A stretch of 64,000 bases of DNA from Gari tellinella (taxonomy: Eukaryota; Mollusca; Bivalvia; Cardiida; Psammobiidae): NCBI GenBank assembly GCA_922989275.2, contig OV277870.1, forward strand, positions 39,552,356 to 39,616,355, given 5' to 3'. Shown piece by piece: positions 11,343-23,077 of the stretch. The notes under the pieces are model-generated. The model searched no databases. It worked only from the letters and a program-made list of their open reading frames with translations, and was not told the origin of the DNA. The number at the start of each line of letters is the position of its first letter. Position 1 is the stretch's first letter. The position numbers were made by a program, and so were the translations under genes.

Positions 11343-11578
11343 ATAGAAGCATGAAAAGACATTGTTACCGTATATGGAAAGGCTTGAAAAGATGTTTGTT
11401 TTAGGGAATGTATAAAAGCTGCCACCTGTCTATTAACCTCTGTAACGAGTCTTCCGCTGAGTGGTCATGTCTAGTGGGGGTTTGCTGAGTACAGATCTGG
11501 TTGTACAGGATTGTTTAACAATGTTTGTTCTCTACTCCGTAATCAGGCTTCTCAAAATCTCCTTGTTTTGTCTTGCAG

Positions 11579-11645
11579 GTTTGACAGCATGTACAGCCAC
11601 CAACCCCATCTGGCTCATCAAGACCAGAATGCAGCTCGACCAGAA
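11579..11645 (+). CDS. SLC25A36: SLC25A36 internal exon, second carrier signature
   Basis: The acceptor is TCTTGCAG and the donor is AA/GTAAGTC. The exon begins mid-codon and encodes [20 protein letters not shown] plus QK. It ends two bases into a codon, completed by the G at 18612. Confidence 0.92.
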
Positions 11646-14600
11646 GTAAGTCATTCTTGTATTTTTTTGCTAATTCAGTACTCCAGAACAATTAAAGTAA
11701 ACAAAATACTTTACAACTTGATTGCACTTGTGTCTCTTCAAAATTTATAAGTTATCTGTCTGTTGTGACCACTCGTTAGAATCTTCTCTTTGAAAGAGAG
11801 TTCTAATGAGTACAGCGCTTCAGATAAAAGGGAGTTAACTGAACATGTCCAGCATTTTCTCACTCATTTCACTACCAAAACCTATGATGTAACTAATTAG
11901 AATCGTCTCGAGACAGTTCTTATGAGTAGTAACACCATAAGGTTTTAAAACAAAAATAAAGATTTTAGTTCTTGAAATACTCCCTTATCTGGAGCCCTTT
12001 GTAGTCCCAAGGCTCGATTTAGACAGAAAGGAGGAGTAGATTATAGATGTTGTTTACTGACTCTTAACTGGAGCAAGTACAGTGGAGAAAACGTTATTCT
12101 TTCCCATTTAAACGCAAACGCAGTGCATTAAAATGGGCAAAATGACAACTTGTTCACAATTTTGACGACTCATTTTCAACTGAGTGGCAAACAGTTTGGA
12201 GCCTGATCAGACGCCGGGTTACCCGGCGTCTGATCACGCTCCAAACTGTTTGCAGTGAAAATAATAGTTTTAGCGTAAACGCGTTTAGTGGGACAGAATA
12301 ACGTTTTCTCCACTGTACATGGCACATGTCTTTGAGAATTGTCTCTGTCACTGTGAGATAAGTGGAGGGGAAAGGTGGTAAAGATGAGGATACCAGGCCT
12401 TGTTATTGCTTAACCAGGGCTCCAGATAAGAGGGAGTAAACTGCGCAAATCGAACATTTTCTCACTTATTTTGGCATCAAATCCTATGATGTTACTACTC
12501 ATTAGAATCGTCTCTTCGAGACGATTCTCATGAGTAGTGCCACCATAGGGTTTAAAGCAGAAATAAAGATTCTAGTTTTTGAAATACAATTTTACATTGT
12601 ACCCCCCTTATCTGGAGCCCTGTTAACATAAGATAATCTACACAGTACAACCTGACTGGGTCTCAGTGCCAGACAATATGTTTGTGGGTGGTATGCCTAC
12701 ATGCTAACTGTCAATAACAACTTAAAGTATATTTCAAATAAATTGATCTTTCTGGCTGCACTAAACCATATGATGTGACTACTCGTTAGAATTGTCTCCT
12801 CAGGATAATTTTAATAGTAGTCACAACATAGGGATTGGTTAAGAAATATATATGTATTAACAGCCTATGTCTAGATCCTGAATCATTTGCACAAAAACAA
12901 TTAAACCATTGTCTGAGACTGTGTAGACCATGCAGCATTAATCAGTTAATTTCAAGACAATATAGTCCCAGTCTGAAGTAAACTATAAACAAGGCAGTGG
13001 TTCAGGGTAATGTACTGTTGCCTGTTGGTAAAGAGATATGAATAGATAATTATCACTAGAAAGAGTTTCCTTGGTATGGTTCCATGGTTAAGTCATCCCT
13101 GAATTCAGAGAATGTTGACCCTACATGTTAATGTTCGCACTTGTTTGTCATACACTGTGCCATGTCAGATAGATCGATTGTAAGCTTTATCCTTAGAATT
13201 TTGGATGGCAACAGGTTACTAGGAGTCTAGGACCTTTCTAGAAGCACATGGCATATTCATTAACTTAATGTCGAGCCAAAATCACTTTGTATAATTAGGT
13301 CATTCACACACCATGTTCTTGTAACATGATGTAAAGATACCAAGAACCTTGTTATAACTTGGCTAATACTCAATATTATCTGGTTTCAGGCTATTGAAAA
13401 ACTTTATAGTTTATGCTTAACCTTTTAAGTACTCAATAACCTATTTCTAGACTGGAAGACAGCTGTCCACTTAATACAGGTTGAAAGTAAAGCAGAATGC
13501 ACCTTATGGCACCTTCGGCTTTATTTTCTGCCTTTTGCTAGGATGTAGTAAATATATCTTTCAGTGCCTATCAATGACTATAAATTGGAACTATTTTTTT
13601 AGTGGAGATAAAAAATAGATGTGTGAAAAGGAGTATCTATGGAACAATTGGTTAAACATGTTCAATGTATAATTTTATTGTCGCCACTGGAAGCACTTAT
13701 CAACAGGCTAAAGGTAATTCATCAACAATGTTTTTTTGTCCAAGCAGCTAAAAATAGAACAATGCAGACAAATCTGGCTTCTCATCTGATCCTGCAATGT
13801 TTGCCAAAGTTCATTTAGTGGACAAGTGATAACTATTCCATTGACAGCCAGAACCCCAAAGAACTAATCTGGGTCTACATTGTTTTCAAAAAGTGTCAAT
13901 ATACTAACAAAAAAAGCTGCAATAAGCTCAAAACTGTTGGCAGCTTTTGCAAAAACAACAACAATGGTTTGACAATCAATCTGGATTATTTAAAAAAAAA
14001 AATTGGTGATTTAAATGTTTGAAGACAAAAATTTAAGAGACCATTTTAAAACCATTTTAAAATATAAGGACAAAACCTATTCAGATACAGAAACTTATTA
14101 CTTCTTCTTGACTGCCTATCTGGTAACTACTATACCATTCTTCTTGGTTTAGTCAATAGCAAATGTGTCCTTGCCAAAATGCCAAAATTACAATTACATA
14201 TTATAGCCAATATAGGTAAAAACAATTTGTTGTGCAAATTGATATCAATCAAACAATTACTCTTCAAATTACAATAATTTATCTAACGAAAAATGCAGTG
14301 AGGTGGCAGCTATATGCAATAAAATAACTGTAAATTGTCCAGGGGCTTTGTCAAGATCTAATGACAGTGTGCAGTGGCCGACATTGTATTGGGAAAATAA
14401 TGGCAGTTACCCTGACCTAGCTAGGAGCCTGTAGACCTATAAATTACTGTGACCTTGGAATTCTTGATTCCTCCAGTCAGCCACTGCTTGTGTGATCACA
14501 TGTATATTTGGCCCAATTTGTGTGGGAAACCAAAGATTTCATCCTTTGCAGACAGTGAAGACCCTTTAGAAGCCCTCTGATCAGGGTCTTCACTGTTTGT

Positions 14601-17600
14601 AATAATTTTGCAAGTTTTTTGGGGAAAAAACCCTAAAAATCAAAATGAACTGATTACTTTATGGCAATTGGAAGATTTGTTTGAGAAATTTGGGGATTGT
14701 AAGGGTGTATGTATTTTTGGCAATATGACATAGCATTAGTTGTAACATCCTGGCACCGCACTCAGAATACACGGTACAGTCTGGCTCAGCTGGTATATAT
14801 ATATACAGAAAAACTTATGTACAGCAGACACTTAGTGAAGAAACATGTGGTCTCTTAAAGACAGGATACTGGTTAATGCAGGGCAAAAGTAATGCAGAAA
14901 GCTCCTATAGGAGCTTTCTGCATTACTTTAGACCTGCATTAACCTTCTGGGCTACCCTTATACATGTATAACTTTTTTATAAGACATGAACAAATTGTTT
15001 TCAGTGGCTATCTCTATACATGTTTCATGTATATTACAAGTTACACCACTTACAAGTGCTGCTATAAAAGTAATAGGCTATAAGTGTTCATCACCTCTAT
15101 TAGGCACTTCATAGTGTGGCTTATAGTTATTTATATAGTATACCAGAATATTTAATTGGATCATTCCAAGTAAATTGCTGGAAAAGTTCATTATCTGTTA
15201 CGGGTGTGTTTTAACTGGTGTGTTTGAACTCCGACATTATTGTCTGCTCTAACATTGGTGTCTTCATACATGTTTCTTTTTTGCAAATTTAGTATTTTGG
15301 TATTTTGACTGGAGAGAGATCTATAAGAGGTTTAAGTGTCTTAACAGTTCAGACCCTGAAGGAACATGGAGTAGTCAGCATCTTAATTGGATTAAAGCTG
15401 TTCGCAAATGAAAACGAAAATGCAATTGGCAGTAATAGAATTGATGGTTTAACCAACTGTCCAATTAGCCCAAACTTGTATTAAAATATTGTTAAGCCAG
15501 TCACTTGTCTAAACAGCATCTTTTATTGAATCTTCCTCATCTGAAAACTTCTAGTATACACCAAAGATTTTTTTTACTCAGGTGGTTTTGGTTGATCCGG
15601 AAGGGTTTAACCCATTACCCCATAAATACTCCTTTATGCGCCTTTTAATTTATTCCTCCACTGAAGAAAATAGTTCCAATTTATACAGAACTTTATGAAA
15701 ATGTATGATAAAAAATATTTTCTATATTTTAGCAGATGTTAGCTTAAAGCAGGCTGAAAGTAAAGCAGAAGTAAGGTAAGGCGCATTCTGCTTTACTTTC
15801 AGCCTGCTTTAAGAGGTAACCTATTTTCAAAACTAGAAACGGGCAAAAGGGTTAATATAATGTATGTTTAAACACTGGAGTCTGATGAAGTAGTATAAAT
15901 AGTATTGTAGACATTGAGGATAAAAAAGCAACAAAACAAATACTCCACTACAGTTTCACAGGCTGTTAACAATCAATTACATGTACTAGGAAGAAAGGTT
16001 TTATCAGCTCTACAATACATGGACAAGTTTTCCATTTGGCTATAGGTTAACCCATTACTCCATAAATACACCTTTTTACGCCCTTTGGTTTATTTCTCCA
16101 CTGAAGAAAACAGTTCCACTTTATACTGTCATGAATATGCACTATACGATATATTTTCTTTATCCTATTAGATGGTAGATTAAAGCAGGCAGAAAGTAAA
16201 GCAGAATGTGCCTAAAAGTCATGGTTACAAATTGCTCATAAGCATTTCTAAACATGCCAAATAGATTGTCACAACTAAAATAACCTTGACTTGGTCTTTG
16301 TTGCTGAAACAGGCATTATTGATTGCAATGATTGTTTGCTGGTTCCAATTTTGCTGCATTACATCATTACATGGCTTGTTCTGGTGGTTGTTGTTTTGTG
16401 GCTGGTTCCCTTGACCATATGATGCATGCTCTGACTCATGAGCAGATCATGGATAGACTGCAAGACAAGATGTGTTTTATTGGCATTGGTCGATGGCTTG
16501 ATACCAGTTTCAGTTGATATAATATGAACTTGGCTGCCAGGTTTTATATCTATTTTCGGAAATTCTGTATTGCATATATACAGTTACAACCCTTTCCTTC
16601 ATAAGAACTCATTAGATTACCTCTATTAGTCTTCCTACTCCTCGACACAAGTGACACAGATAAGTTAACCAGAAAGCTCAATACATATAAAATATTACTC
16701 CTTTACTTTCATCTTGTTTTAACCCATTACCCCATACCATGTTTTCTAGTTTTGAAAACATTTAACCACTTGAGCAGGTTGAAAGTAAAGCAGAATGCGC
16801 CAAAACTTAAAGGCGCATTCTGCAGCTTCTGCTTTACTTTCAGCCAGGCTTTAAGCTACCATCTGCTAGGATATAGGCTATAACCCTATGAACACAGGTG
16901 GTTTTTACTTGGCTGTAATTGTAGGTCCAGATTGAGTTAAATGGACATAGATTAGCTAGGGGATTTCCATGGTCAGATAGCAAACAACTTTACAAGTCTT
17001 GTCAATGTTAAACTTTCTTGAAGTTTCTTCTGTTATGATTTATATTGCTTCAAAGTTTCCATTTGATAAAAATGATTATAGCTTTTTCAAAAGAAATAAA
17101 ACTTCTATTCAATCGTAATACAGTTTGGTTCCTGATCAGACAATCAGATTTAGTACAAAGAGCCAGTATTTGACTGTCAGATTAAAGGTTTGGAGTAAGG
17201 GGGCAGTACAAATAATAGTAAATGTAGGTAGTTTGAGGTCACAAGCTTTTGTCGAACCATGATAAACAGGCTTGCTTAGATAAGACACCAATACCCTTTT
17301 TTACGCCTTTAATTCATTCCTCAACTGAAGAAAAAGCTCCAATTAATACAGTCATGAATATGTATCATAAGAAATATTTTCTACATTCTAGCAGATGATA
17401 GCTTAAAGCAGGCTGAAAGTAAAGCAGAATGCGCCTTAAGGCGCATTCTGCTTTACTTTCAACCTGCTTTAAGCTGTCACCTTATTTTCAAAACTAGAAA
17501 CAGGCTATGGGGTAATTGGTTAAATCATTCGATACCTAAGTCATACTTGTGTTGTTCAATTACACTTGGTTTCAGCCAGTTTCTAGTTTTGAAGACATCA

Positions 17601-20150
17601 TGAACACTTAAAGCAGGTTGAAAGTAATTTTGAGTTACTTTCAACCTGCTTTAAGCTACAGTTTGCTAAGATTAAGAAACTATTTCTTCTGGTACACATT
17701 CATGAATGTATAAATTTGAACTATATTACTTGTGGAGGAATAGTTTTAAGGTGTATTTATTGGGTAATGGGTTAAACTTCATTAAAAAGATGTGGTAGCT
17801 AAATGCAGGTCAAAGGTAAAGCAGAAAGCCATGCTGTTTTGCCGTACATGCCACCTTTCCTCCTTGTTAATGTTACAAATGACTTAACTATTGAAGGCAG
17901 TTTAGAGTAAGAAAATCAGATAGGTCCTGTAGAAAGATTTCTGTTTTACTTTATCTTAATTTAAACAGACACCTGCTTTAAACACAGTTGGACAGGAGAT
18001 AAGCACAAATGGCTATTGACTTGCAGAAATATGCGTTAATACGTAGGCAAATGCATAGTATCAAATATCTATAGACAAATGTTTGCTTTGTGCGTCCTTG
18101 AGGTCGTGTTTATCTCCCTGTGCCAATGGAAACGGGTCATGTTTACAAATTCTCCTCACTAGTGACGTACCAACCTTGTTTAAATGTCGAATAAATATAA
18201 GATTAAAAAGGTTTTAAAATGTGTTTGATGAATTAGGCCAACATACTGTTGTTGCTTGGTGTATAAAATATATGATAATAATAATATGATTGGAACACCT
18301 GAAGTTCACAGGTGGAGTCCCACTGTATACCACTTTAAAGAACTCAAAGATTACGAAAAAGACAGGTAAAGCAAATTAAAAGTAAATCTGAAAGCTTGTA
18401 TGGGAATTACTGACTTCACACCAATACCAGGGAGTAAATCTTACCGACCAAGAGCGTTTGTAATCCAAGAATGGACTTTCAATGCATAGATTTGCGTAGC
18501 CAGATTTGTTGGTGTCAAGAGACTCAGCCTGTGTCAGGCTCCAATCTGTTTGACTCTCGGATTAAAATAAATCTACAATATTGTAACAAATTTGTGTTTT
18601 TATCGTTTCAGGAAAAACAACAGTCTGACATGCCGGCAGTGTATTGCGGGTGTGTACAGATCAGGCGGACTGAAGGGTTTCTACAAGGGTATGAGTGCCT
18701 CGTATGTCGGTGTTACAGAGACTGTGATCCACTTTGTGATCTATGAAGCTATTAAAGCCCAGCTATTGGCAGCCAGTCACCAGGATCGACATGAATCTGA
18801 CAGAAATATGCTGGACTTCCTGCGATTCATGGTAGCTGGAGCTTGTTCCAAAACCATGGCAACCTGCATAGCTTATCCACATGGTGAGTGAAGATAGGAT
18901 ACAGGAGTCATGAGACAAAATACAGTACAACCTCAATATCTGAAACCCCGCTAATGTCGAAGTAGCCTGAATTCAACACTGCAAATTCATTTTTTTGAAC
19001 TTACTTAAGTTAAGTCGAACGTATTCGTAATTCAAAGTTAAAACGTGGCTTAGCCACGTTTTACCTTTGAATGACGGATATGTTCAACTTTAGTGAGTTT
19101 GAAATATGACTGTTTATTTGAAATAAATGCAGACCTAGATCATCCAGCTTGACAGATCTCATAATGGGCTGTTTCACTAGCTGTGAAAATAATCCCTGTC
19201 CACAAATTGTGATATGGATGTTGGTTAAAGTTTACATGCAAGTTTTGGAACACATACGTAATAGGCAAACTAAACTGTTCTCAAAATACCTCTTGTAATA
19301 TAGATCAAATCTCCTTACTTATTCTATTTAATATTATAGCTATTGAATAATGAAGCAGAGCTGCAGTAAAGAAAAGAATGCTGGTCCGTCACAAAAAGTG
19401 TTACTGTCCCATGTATATTGTTTTTTGCTTGAAAACATAACTTCATCTCAACCAGGAGTATTTAAATACAATATGGTTGATACAAACCAGTTGAAACTGG
19501 ATCTCAAATTACATGTCATTGTTATGTTTTATATGCATTGTATAATTAGGTTGAATAGAGTGTCATCTTGACATAAACAAATGCGGTTATAGAAACAATC
19601 CATCTTCGTGTCACTTTTGAAGTCATAAAATTTACGACACCTGCCACCTTGAATGCTGAAAGCAAGTACATGTATTAAAGATTTGGGGCGGTTTCATAAA
19701 CTTCGTACGACAAAAACTGTCGTAAGTCAAAACTTCAAAATGCATTAATGATTTAATTTCTTTAAGATGTCACAAGACAGGATCAGATGGAGCCTGATCA
19801 GATGCTATGTTACCCGGTGTATGATCTTGCTCCAAACTGTTAGCAATGGACATAATAGTTCTAGCAGTAACACATTTGCTAAGGAAGAATATTGTCTTCT
19901 CCAGTTTATAATGACTGGATTTTGTTATGTCATTGCAGAGGTTGTCAGGACCAGACTTCGAGAGGAGGGGACCAAATACCGCTCCTTCTTCCAGACTCTG
20001 CTCCTGGTAGCTAAAGAGGAGGGGCGCGCTGGTCTGTACAGAGGTCTTGTCACACAGCTAGTACGACAGATTCCAAACACAGCCTGTATGATGGCCACCT
20101 ATGAACTAGTCGTGTATATGTTCCAGTGCTGGAAGAGAGATAAAACGTGA
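11579..20150 (+). CDS. SLC25A36: SLC25A36/33-type mitochondrial pyrimidine nucleotide carrier, 3' part (exons joined: 11579-11645, 18612-18883, 19939-20150)
   Basis: The family exchanges pyrimidine (deoxy)nucleotides across the mitochondrial inner membrane. The three exons join in frame and give about 183 C-terminal residues of a protein usually about 310 long. Visible marks are the second carrier signature [15 protein letters not shown] with the tryptophan typical of this subfamily, [20 protein letters not shown], and the third signature [20 protein letters not shown], followed by [20 protein letters not shown] and [11 protein letters not shown] near the stop. All splice sites are GT/AG with matching phases (2, then 1). 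The first carrier repeat is missing, and I recognise none of it in bases 1-11578, so it is probably upstream of the window. Introns of 7 kb and 1 kb are filled with MITEs. SLC25A33 is the alternative name; the residue pattern fits A36 slightly better. Confidence 0.93.
11773..11812. repeat. Family C central palindrome fragment
   Basis: ACTCGTTAGAATCTTCTCTT and its complement lie just before copy C3 without element ends. Confidence 0.65.
11813..11999. mobile_element. Family C MITE, copy C3
   Basis: It runs from CAGCGCTTCAGATAAAAG to TATCTGGAGCCCT. The loop reads GTCTCGAGAC. No clear target duplication. Confidence 0.85.
12078..12317. mobile_element. Family B MITE, copy B2
   Basis: TA-flanked and complete. 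Hairpin CAAACAGTTTGGAGCCTGAT at 12188 with loop GGGTTACCC. Confidence 0.9.
12415..12622. mobile_element. Family C MITE, copy C4
   Basis: Complete. TTAAC flanks at 12410-12414 and 12623-12627 give a 5-bp duplication, or six with one mismatch. Confidence 0.9.
12770..12835. repeat. Family C core fragment (C5)
   Basis: GTGACTACTCGTTAGAATTG and its imperfect complement only. Confidence 0.65.
13417..13655. mobile_element. Family A MITE, copy A2
   Basis: TTAA-flanked, with a degenerate hairpin (GCACCTTATGGCACCTTCGG). Confidence 0.75.
13656..14539. other. No gene recognised in SLC25A36 intron
   Basis: AT-rich, with poly(A) near 13992 and no element ends found. The stretch 12836-13416 is the same. 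Confidence 0.5.
14540..14606. repeat. Family E hairpin fragment (E7)
   Basis: GCAGACAGTGAAGACCCTTT, GAAGCCCTCTGATCAGGGTC, TTCACTGTTTG: the left arm is shortened. Confidence 0.7.
14855..14944. repeat. Family D hairpin (D6)
   Basis: A nearly perfect foldback: GGTTAATGCAGGGCAAAAGT, AATGCAGAAAGCTCC-TATA-complement. Confidence 0.85.
15607..15855. mobile_element. Family A MITE, copy A3
   Basis: TTAA on both sides; CCCATTACCCCATAAATACT end; the right arm has a small insertion. Confidence 0.9.
16047..16217. mobile_element. Family A MITE, copy A4 (truncated)
   Basis: Left end to the middle of the hairpin; stops at AGAATGTGCC. Confidence 0.8.
16719..16885. mobile_element. Family A MITE, copy A5 (truncated)
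   Basis: Left TTAA end and hairpin; the part after CTGCTAGGATATAG is lost. Confidence 0.8.
17291..17523. mobile_element. Family A MITE, copy A6
   Basis: The left end is worn; the hairpin is perfect (GCGCCTTAAGGCGC loop); right TTAA present. Confidence 0.85.
17575..17775. mobile_element. Family A MITE, copy A7 (short hairpin)
   Basis: The hairpin is shortened to GCAGGTTGAAAGTAATTTTG, with half the stem deleted symmetrically. Right TTAA present. Confidence 0.8.
17790..17830. repeat. Family D half-hairpin (D7)
   Basis: Left arm only: GCTAAATGCAGGTCAAAGGT, AAAGCAGAAAGCC. Confidence 0.5.
17831..18611. other. No gene recognised in SLC25A36 intron
   Basis: Unique-looking AT-rich DNA up to the 18612 exon; AATAATAATATG near 18276. 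Confidence 0.5.
18612..18883 (+). CDS. SLC25A36: SLC25A36 penultimate exon
   Basis: The acceptor is CGTTTCAG and the donor is ATG/GTGAGTG. It encodes the matrix loop after repeat 2, the [13 protein letters not shown] helix region, a variable linker ([13 protein letters not shown]) and the start of repeat 3 ([14 protein letters not shown]). Phase is 1 at its end. Confidence 0.94.
18921..19114. mobile_element. Family N MITE, copy N2
   Basis: TA-CAGTACAACCTCAATATC end; internal hairpin AATTCAAAGTTAAAACGTGG-CTTAG-complement; the right end is worn. Confidence 0.75.
19115..19685. other. No gene recognised in last SLC25A36 intron
   Basis: A 73-codon open frame (19350-19571) has no recognisable domain, so it is left out. 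Confidence 0.5.
19686..19786. mobile_element. Family I MITE, left half (I3)
   Basis: GGGCGGTTTCATAAACTTCG, ACGACAAAAACTGTCGTAAG and GATGTCACAAGACAGGAT match the left half of I1. It then changes abruptly to family B. Confidence 0.8.
19787..19908. mobile_element. Family B MITE, right half (B9), joined to I3
   Basis: GGAGCCTGATCAGATGCTAT, GTTACCCGGTG and ATAATAGTTCTAGC match B from its hairpin to its CTCCA(C)TGTA end. It ends 30 nt before the last SLC25A36 exon. Confidence 0.75.
19939..20150 (+). CDS. SLC25A36: SLC25A36 last exon with stop codon
   Basis: The acceptor is GTCATTGCAG. The exon starts by completing a Glu codon (PHEVVRTR), carries the third PxExxR signature, and ends [15 protein letters not shown] degenerate family B repeat ends about 30 nt before it. 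No convincing poly(A) signal was assigned in the following kilobase. Confidence 0.95.
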
Positions 20151-20430
20151 ATGTTGCTACACAAGACAAACCATGGACTATGATGATCATTAAATCATGT
20201 TCTTGAATATCACAGGGCAACTAATGCCAGCAGCACCGGCAATGAACAGAAGAAACACGCCAATCAGGGAAGAGAAAAATCTGTATCAAGAATGGAAAGT
20301 TCATCTCGTAAATTCTGTGTTTGTACAGCATTCGAGACATTGGATTAGAAACGCAATGAACTGAGAATATTCATCAGATTTTACACTCAGTATTAAGTCT
20401 ATATTGGAAGGAGTTTGGGGGTCATTATAA

Positions 20431-20820
20431 TACAGTCGATATCTCGAACTCCCTTAACCCTTAGCCCGCCAAATAAATTGTCGTCTGCTATATTTCTCGG
20501 CTGCTTCAAGTTTCAAAGTGCTTCAAAGTTGCTGAAAATGTTGTCTGAGTGTCAAACAGCTTGGATCCGGATGAGACGCCGAGTTACTCGGCGTTTCATC
20601 CGGATCCAAGCTGTTTGCATATGGAGCTATAGTCGTGCGTGGCAGGCTAAGGGTTAATTCGAACCATCCAATTTATCAACATCATGAATTGCATTATTTC
20701 ATGTCGGTTCAGTCAAACATACCCGTATTTCAAAGTTAAAACGTGGCTTAGCCACGTTTTAACATTGAAAAACGGGTATGTTCAACATAACTGAGTTCGA
20801 GATATCGAAGTTCAACTGTA
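20431..20820. mobile_element. Family N MITE, copy N1, interrupted by G1a
   Basis: TA-CAGTCGATATCTCGAACTC and GAGTTCGAGATATCGAAGTT ends. The internal hairpin TTTCAAAGTTAAAACGTGGC is at 20729. A 204-bp family G element sits inside. Confidence 0.85.
20454..20657. mobile_element. Family G1 MITE, copy G1a, nested in N1
   Basis: Reference for family G1: 204 bp including TTAA on both sides; ends CCCTTAGCCCGCCA / TGGCAGGCTAAGGG, piggyBac-like; module 1 hairpin CAAACAGCTTGGATCCGGAT, GAGACGCCGAG. TTAA belongs to N1 target sequence. Confidence 0.92.
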
Positions 20821-20880
20821 CGGACAATAATATGATAAACAGACACTCCAAAGAAGATGAATTAGTGGGCTTTTAATACA

Positions 20881-20966
20881 AGTGACAACTTAATGCATGA
20901 CAAAGGTAAAGCAAAAAGCTTCTTTGGGAGTTTTCTTATTTACTTTACATGGGCATTAAGCAGCTG
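20881..20966. repeat. Family D hairpin, worn (D8)
   Basis: TTAATGCATGACAAAGGTAA, AGCAAAAAGCTTC with a complementary but divergent right arm. Confidence 0.65.
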
Positions 20967-21118
20967 CTTTTGTATTAAGAGACCTCTTAGCATCTTTCAC
21001 AGATTGGCTGCTTTACAGAAAGTTTGTCTATGTCAGGAGCAACAACAACACTGTAAAGGAAAACGAGAAAGTTTGTCTCAGTTAAAACCATCAGAAGTAT
21101 TTTATACAGTCATAGTTG

Positions 21119-21167
21119 TATTAAGCTCCTATAGGAGCTTTCTGCTTAACTTTTTGTCCTACATTGA
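21119..21167. repeat. Family D half-hairpin (D9)
   Basis: AGCTCCTATAGGAGCTTTCT, GCTTAACTTTTTGTCCT: right arm and loop. Confidence 0.65.
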
Positions 21168-21361
21168 CAGGGCTCCAGATAAGGGGAGTATTTCAAAAAC
21201 ACAATATCTTTATTTCTTCATTATACTCTAAGGTGTTGCTATGCATTAGACTTTTCTCTTCAAGACAATTTTAATGAGTAGTAAAACCATAGGATTTGGT
21301 GCTGAAATGAGTGAGAAAATGTTGAATTTGTTCAGTTTACTCCCCCTAATCTGGAGTCCTG
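21168..21361. mobile_element. Family C MITE, copy C6
   Basis: Complete, with ATTGA and ATTAA at its flanks, a worn duplication. Confidence 0.85.
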
Positions 21362-21953
21362 ATTAAGCTTCAACCTGTCTCGCTGATCTTCTTAGTGGCT
21401 TAATACAGGCATGGCTATAGTTTTGTTTGCTTTTGTATCATGTTGTACTATAACTCATGTGGAAGTCAAAGCAAATAAGAATGAAACAGAGGTGCTAGAG
21501 AGAGTTACCTGCTGTTGATAAGTACCATAAGAAATCACCACAGTAGGAAGAGTGTATAAGGAATCATGCTGTTGAATATTGATGTAAGAAACAGCAGCAT
21601 GTTCTTGCTTAGATTGGCAATGTGTATCCTTTCTATGTTTGTTAGAAAGGATGCAAATATTTTCGAACCAAAGTTAATTCTTTGGGAATTTGTCAGCTAT
21701 TATTTAGACTGGCAGACTTTTTGAAGCCATAGAGAGTTGTGATAAGTAAGTGCTAGTCAACACTTGAATCGTGAAGTTTGTACTAGAAATATTTCTTTTT
21801 GTAATCTACTTCAAGCATATATATGTGCCTTTGTCTGAAATTCAATTGTTTCCATATTGATAGAAGTGCTATAGATATTTCAATGCAAGGAAAAAGTACT
21901 CAAAATCTGATGCAGTAAAATAAATACTTTGACTGAAATAAATAAATCTGATT
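21362..21953. other. No gene recognised
   Basis: AT-rich. AATAAA occurs several times near 21917-21945 but cannot be tied to SLC25A36, 1.8 kb upstream. Confidence 0.4.
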
Positions 21954-22209
21954 TTAACCCATTACCCTTTAGAAACACATTTTACGACTATGATTCCTCC
22001 ACTAAAGAAAATATTTTCACTTTATTCAGTCATTGATATGCAGCAGAAGAAATTTGTCATATAGCCTATCAGATGGTAGTTTAAAGCAGGCTGAAAGTAA
22101 ACTAGAAGGCACATTCTGCTTTACTTTAAATCTGCTTTAAGAGGTCACATACATTCAAATTAGAAACATACATTCAAAACTAGAAACGGGAATTGGGGTA
22201 ATGGGTTAA
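21954..22209. mobile_element. Family A MITE, copy A8
   Basis: TTAA-flanked; hairpin with one arm shortened (GGCACATTCTGC only once). Confidence 0.85.
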
Positions 22210-22564
22210 TGCAAATCTCAGGAAAGGTTTTGATGGAAGAACAGATTTGATTGAAGAACCACCAGATCTAAAATCTCTTTGTTTTGTTAGTGAAATGTAA
22301 CAAAGGGCGTAGATGAAGTAGATATTGAGTGTGACTGACTAGCCAGGATTGAGTTTAAATTACCACCTCAAGACGTCATGCATTTCCCAATTCTTAGAGG
22401 GTGTCTTACCAAAAGCTTTGCTGGCAAAGTCTTCATTTTTCCAACTGAAACTGATTTTTCAAGCTGTTACAGTGTAGTGCAAAAGGAACACATGATTATT
22501 TGAGAAAAAAAAAGGTGTTTGTTTATTGATTCGAAAATCAAGCTTTTATAAATTTGAAAATAAA

Positions 22565-22715
22565 ATAAATTTTGTTGATTGAAAAATAAATGATTGGTTA
22601 ATTGGAAAATGTAAATCATTGGTCAATTGAAAAATGAAATCATTGGTTAATTGGAAAATGAAAATCATTGGTCAATTGAAAAATGAAATCATTGGTTAAT
22701 TGGAAAATGAAGATT
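22565..22715 (+). repeat. Minisatellite, about 55-bp double unit
   Basis: AAATCATTGGTTAATTGGAA, AATG alternates with AAAATCATTGGTCAATTGAA, AAATG for about 2.5 double units. Confidence 0.9.
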
Positions 22716-22925
22716 TAGTTTGGGAAATGAAGAATTTGCTGTGCAAGGCTTAAGTTGTATTTTGTTTGTAAATATGCAATATATCATAATTATGTCCAGG
22801 TCTTTCATCTTTAGTGAATTAGTCATTACTGAAACGCTATTATTATTTGTGTGTGCTAAATAGATGTTCTGTACATTATGCTAATACTTTTGAATCTTTG
22901 CTGATGTGAATGTGATAGTGCTGGG

Positions 22926-23072
22926 TCCAACGTCGTAAACAGTTTGAGTTGAGTCTGAACTCTTTCTCAAGCATTTGATTTGTCAGATTTGAGCATTTGC
23001 TCAAATCTGACCATTCAAATGCTTAAGAATGATTTTGACTCAACTCACACAGTTTACTTATGACTTTGGACC
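22926..23072. repeat. Family F palindrome, copy F1
   Basis: Reference for family F: a 125-150 bp complete palindrome, arms (GGCTCCAAGG)TTATAAAGCGT, TTGAGTTGAGTC, CTCAAGCATTTGATTGGTCA and GATTTGAGC, meeting at CCTAGG or ATTT. The arm holds the CCAAT-type CTGACCAATCA. This copy is more worn. Confidence 0.85.
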
Positions 23073-23077
23073 CTGAG

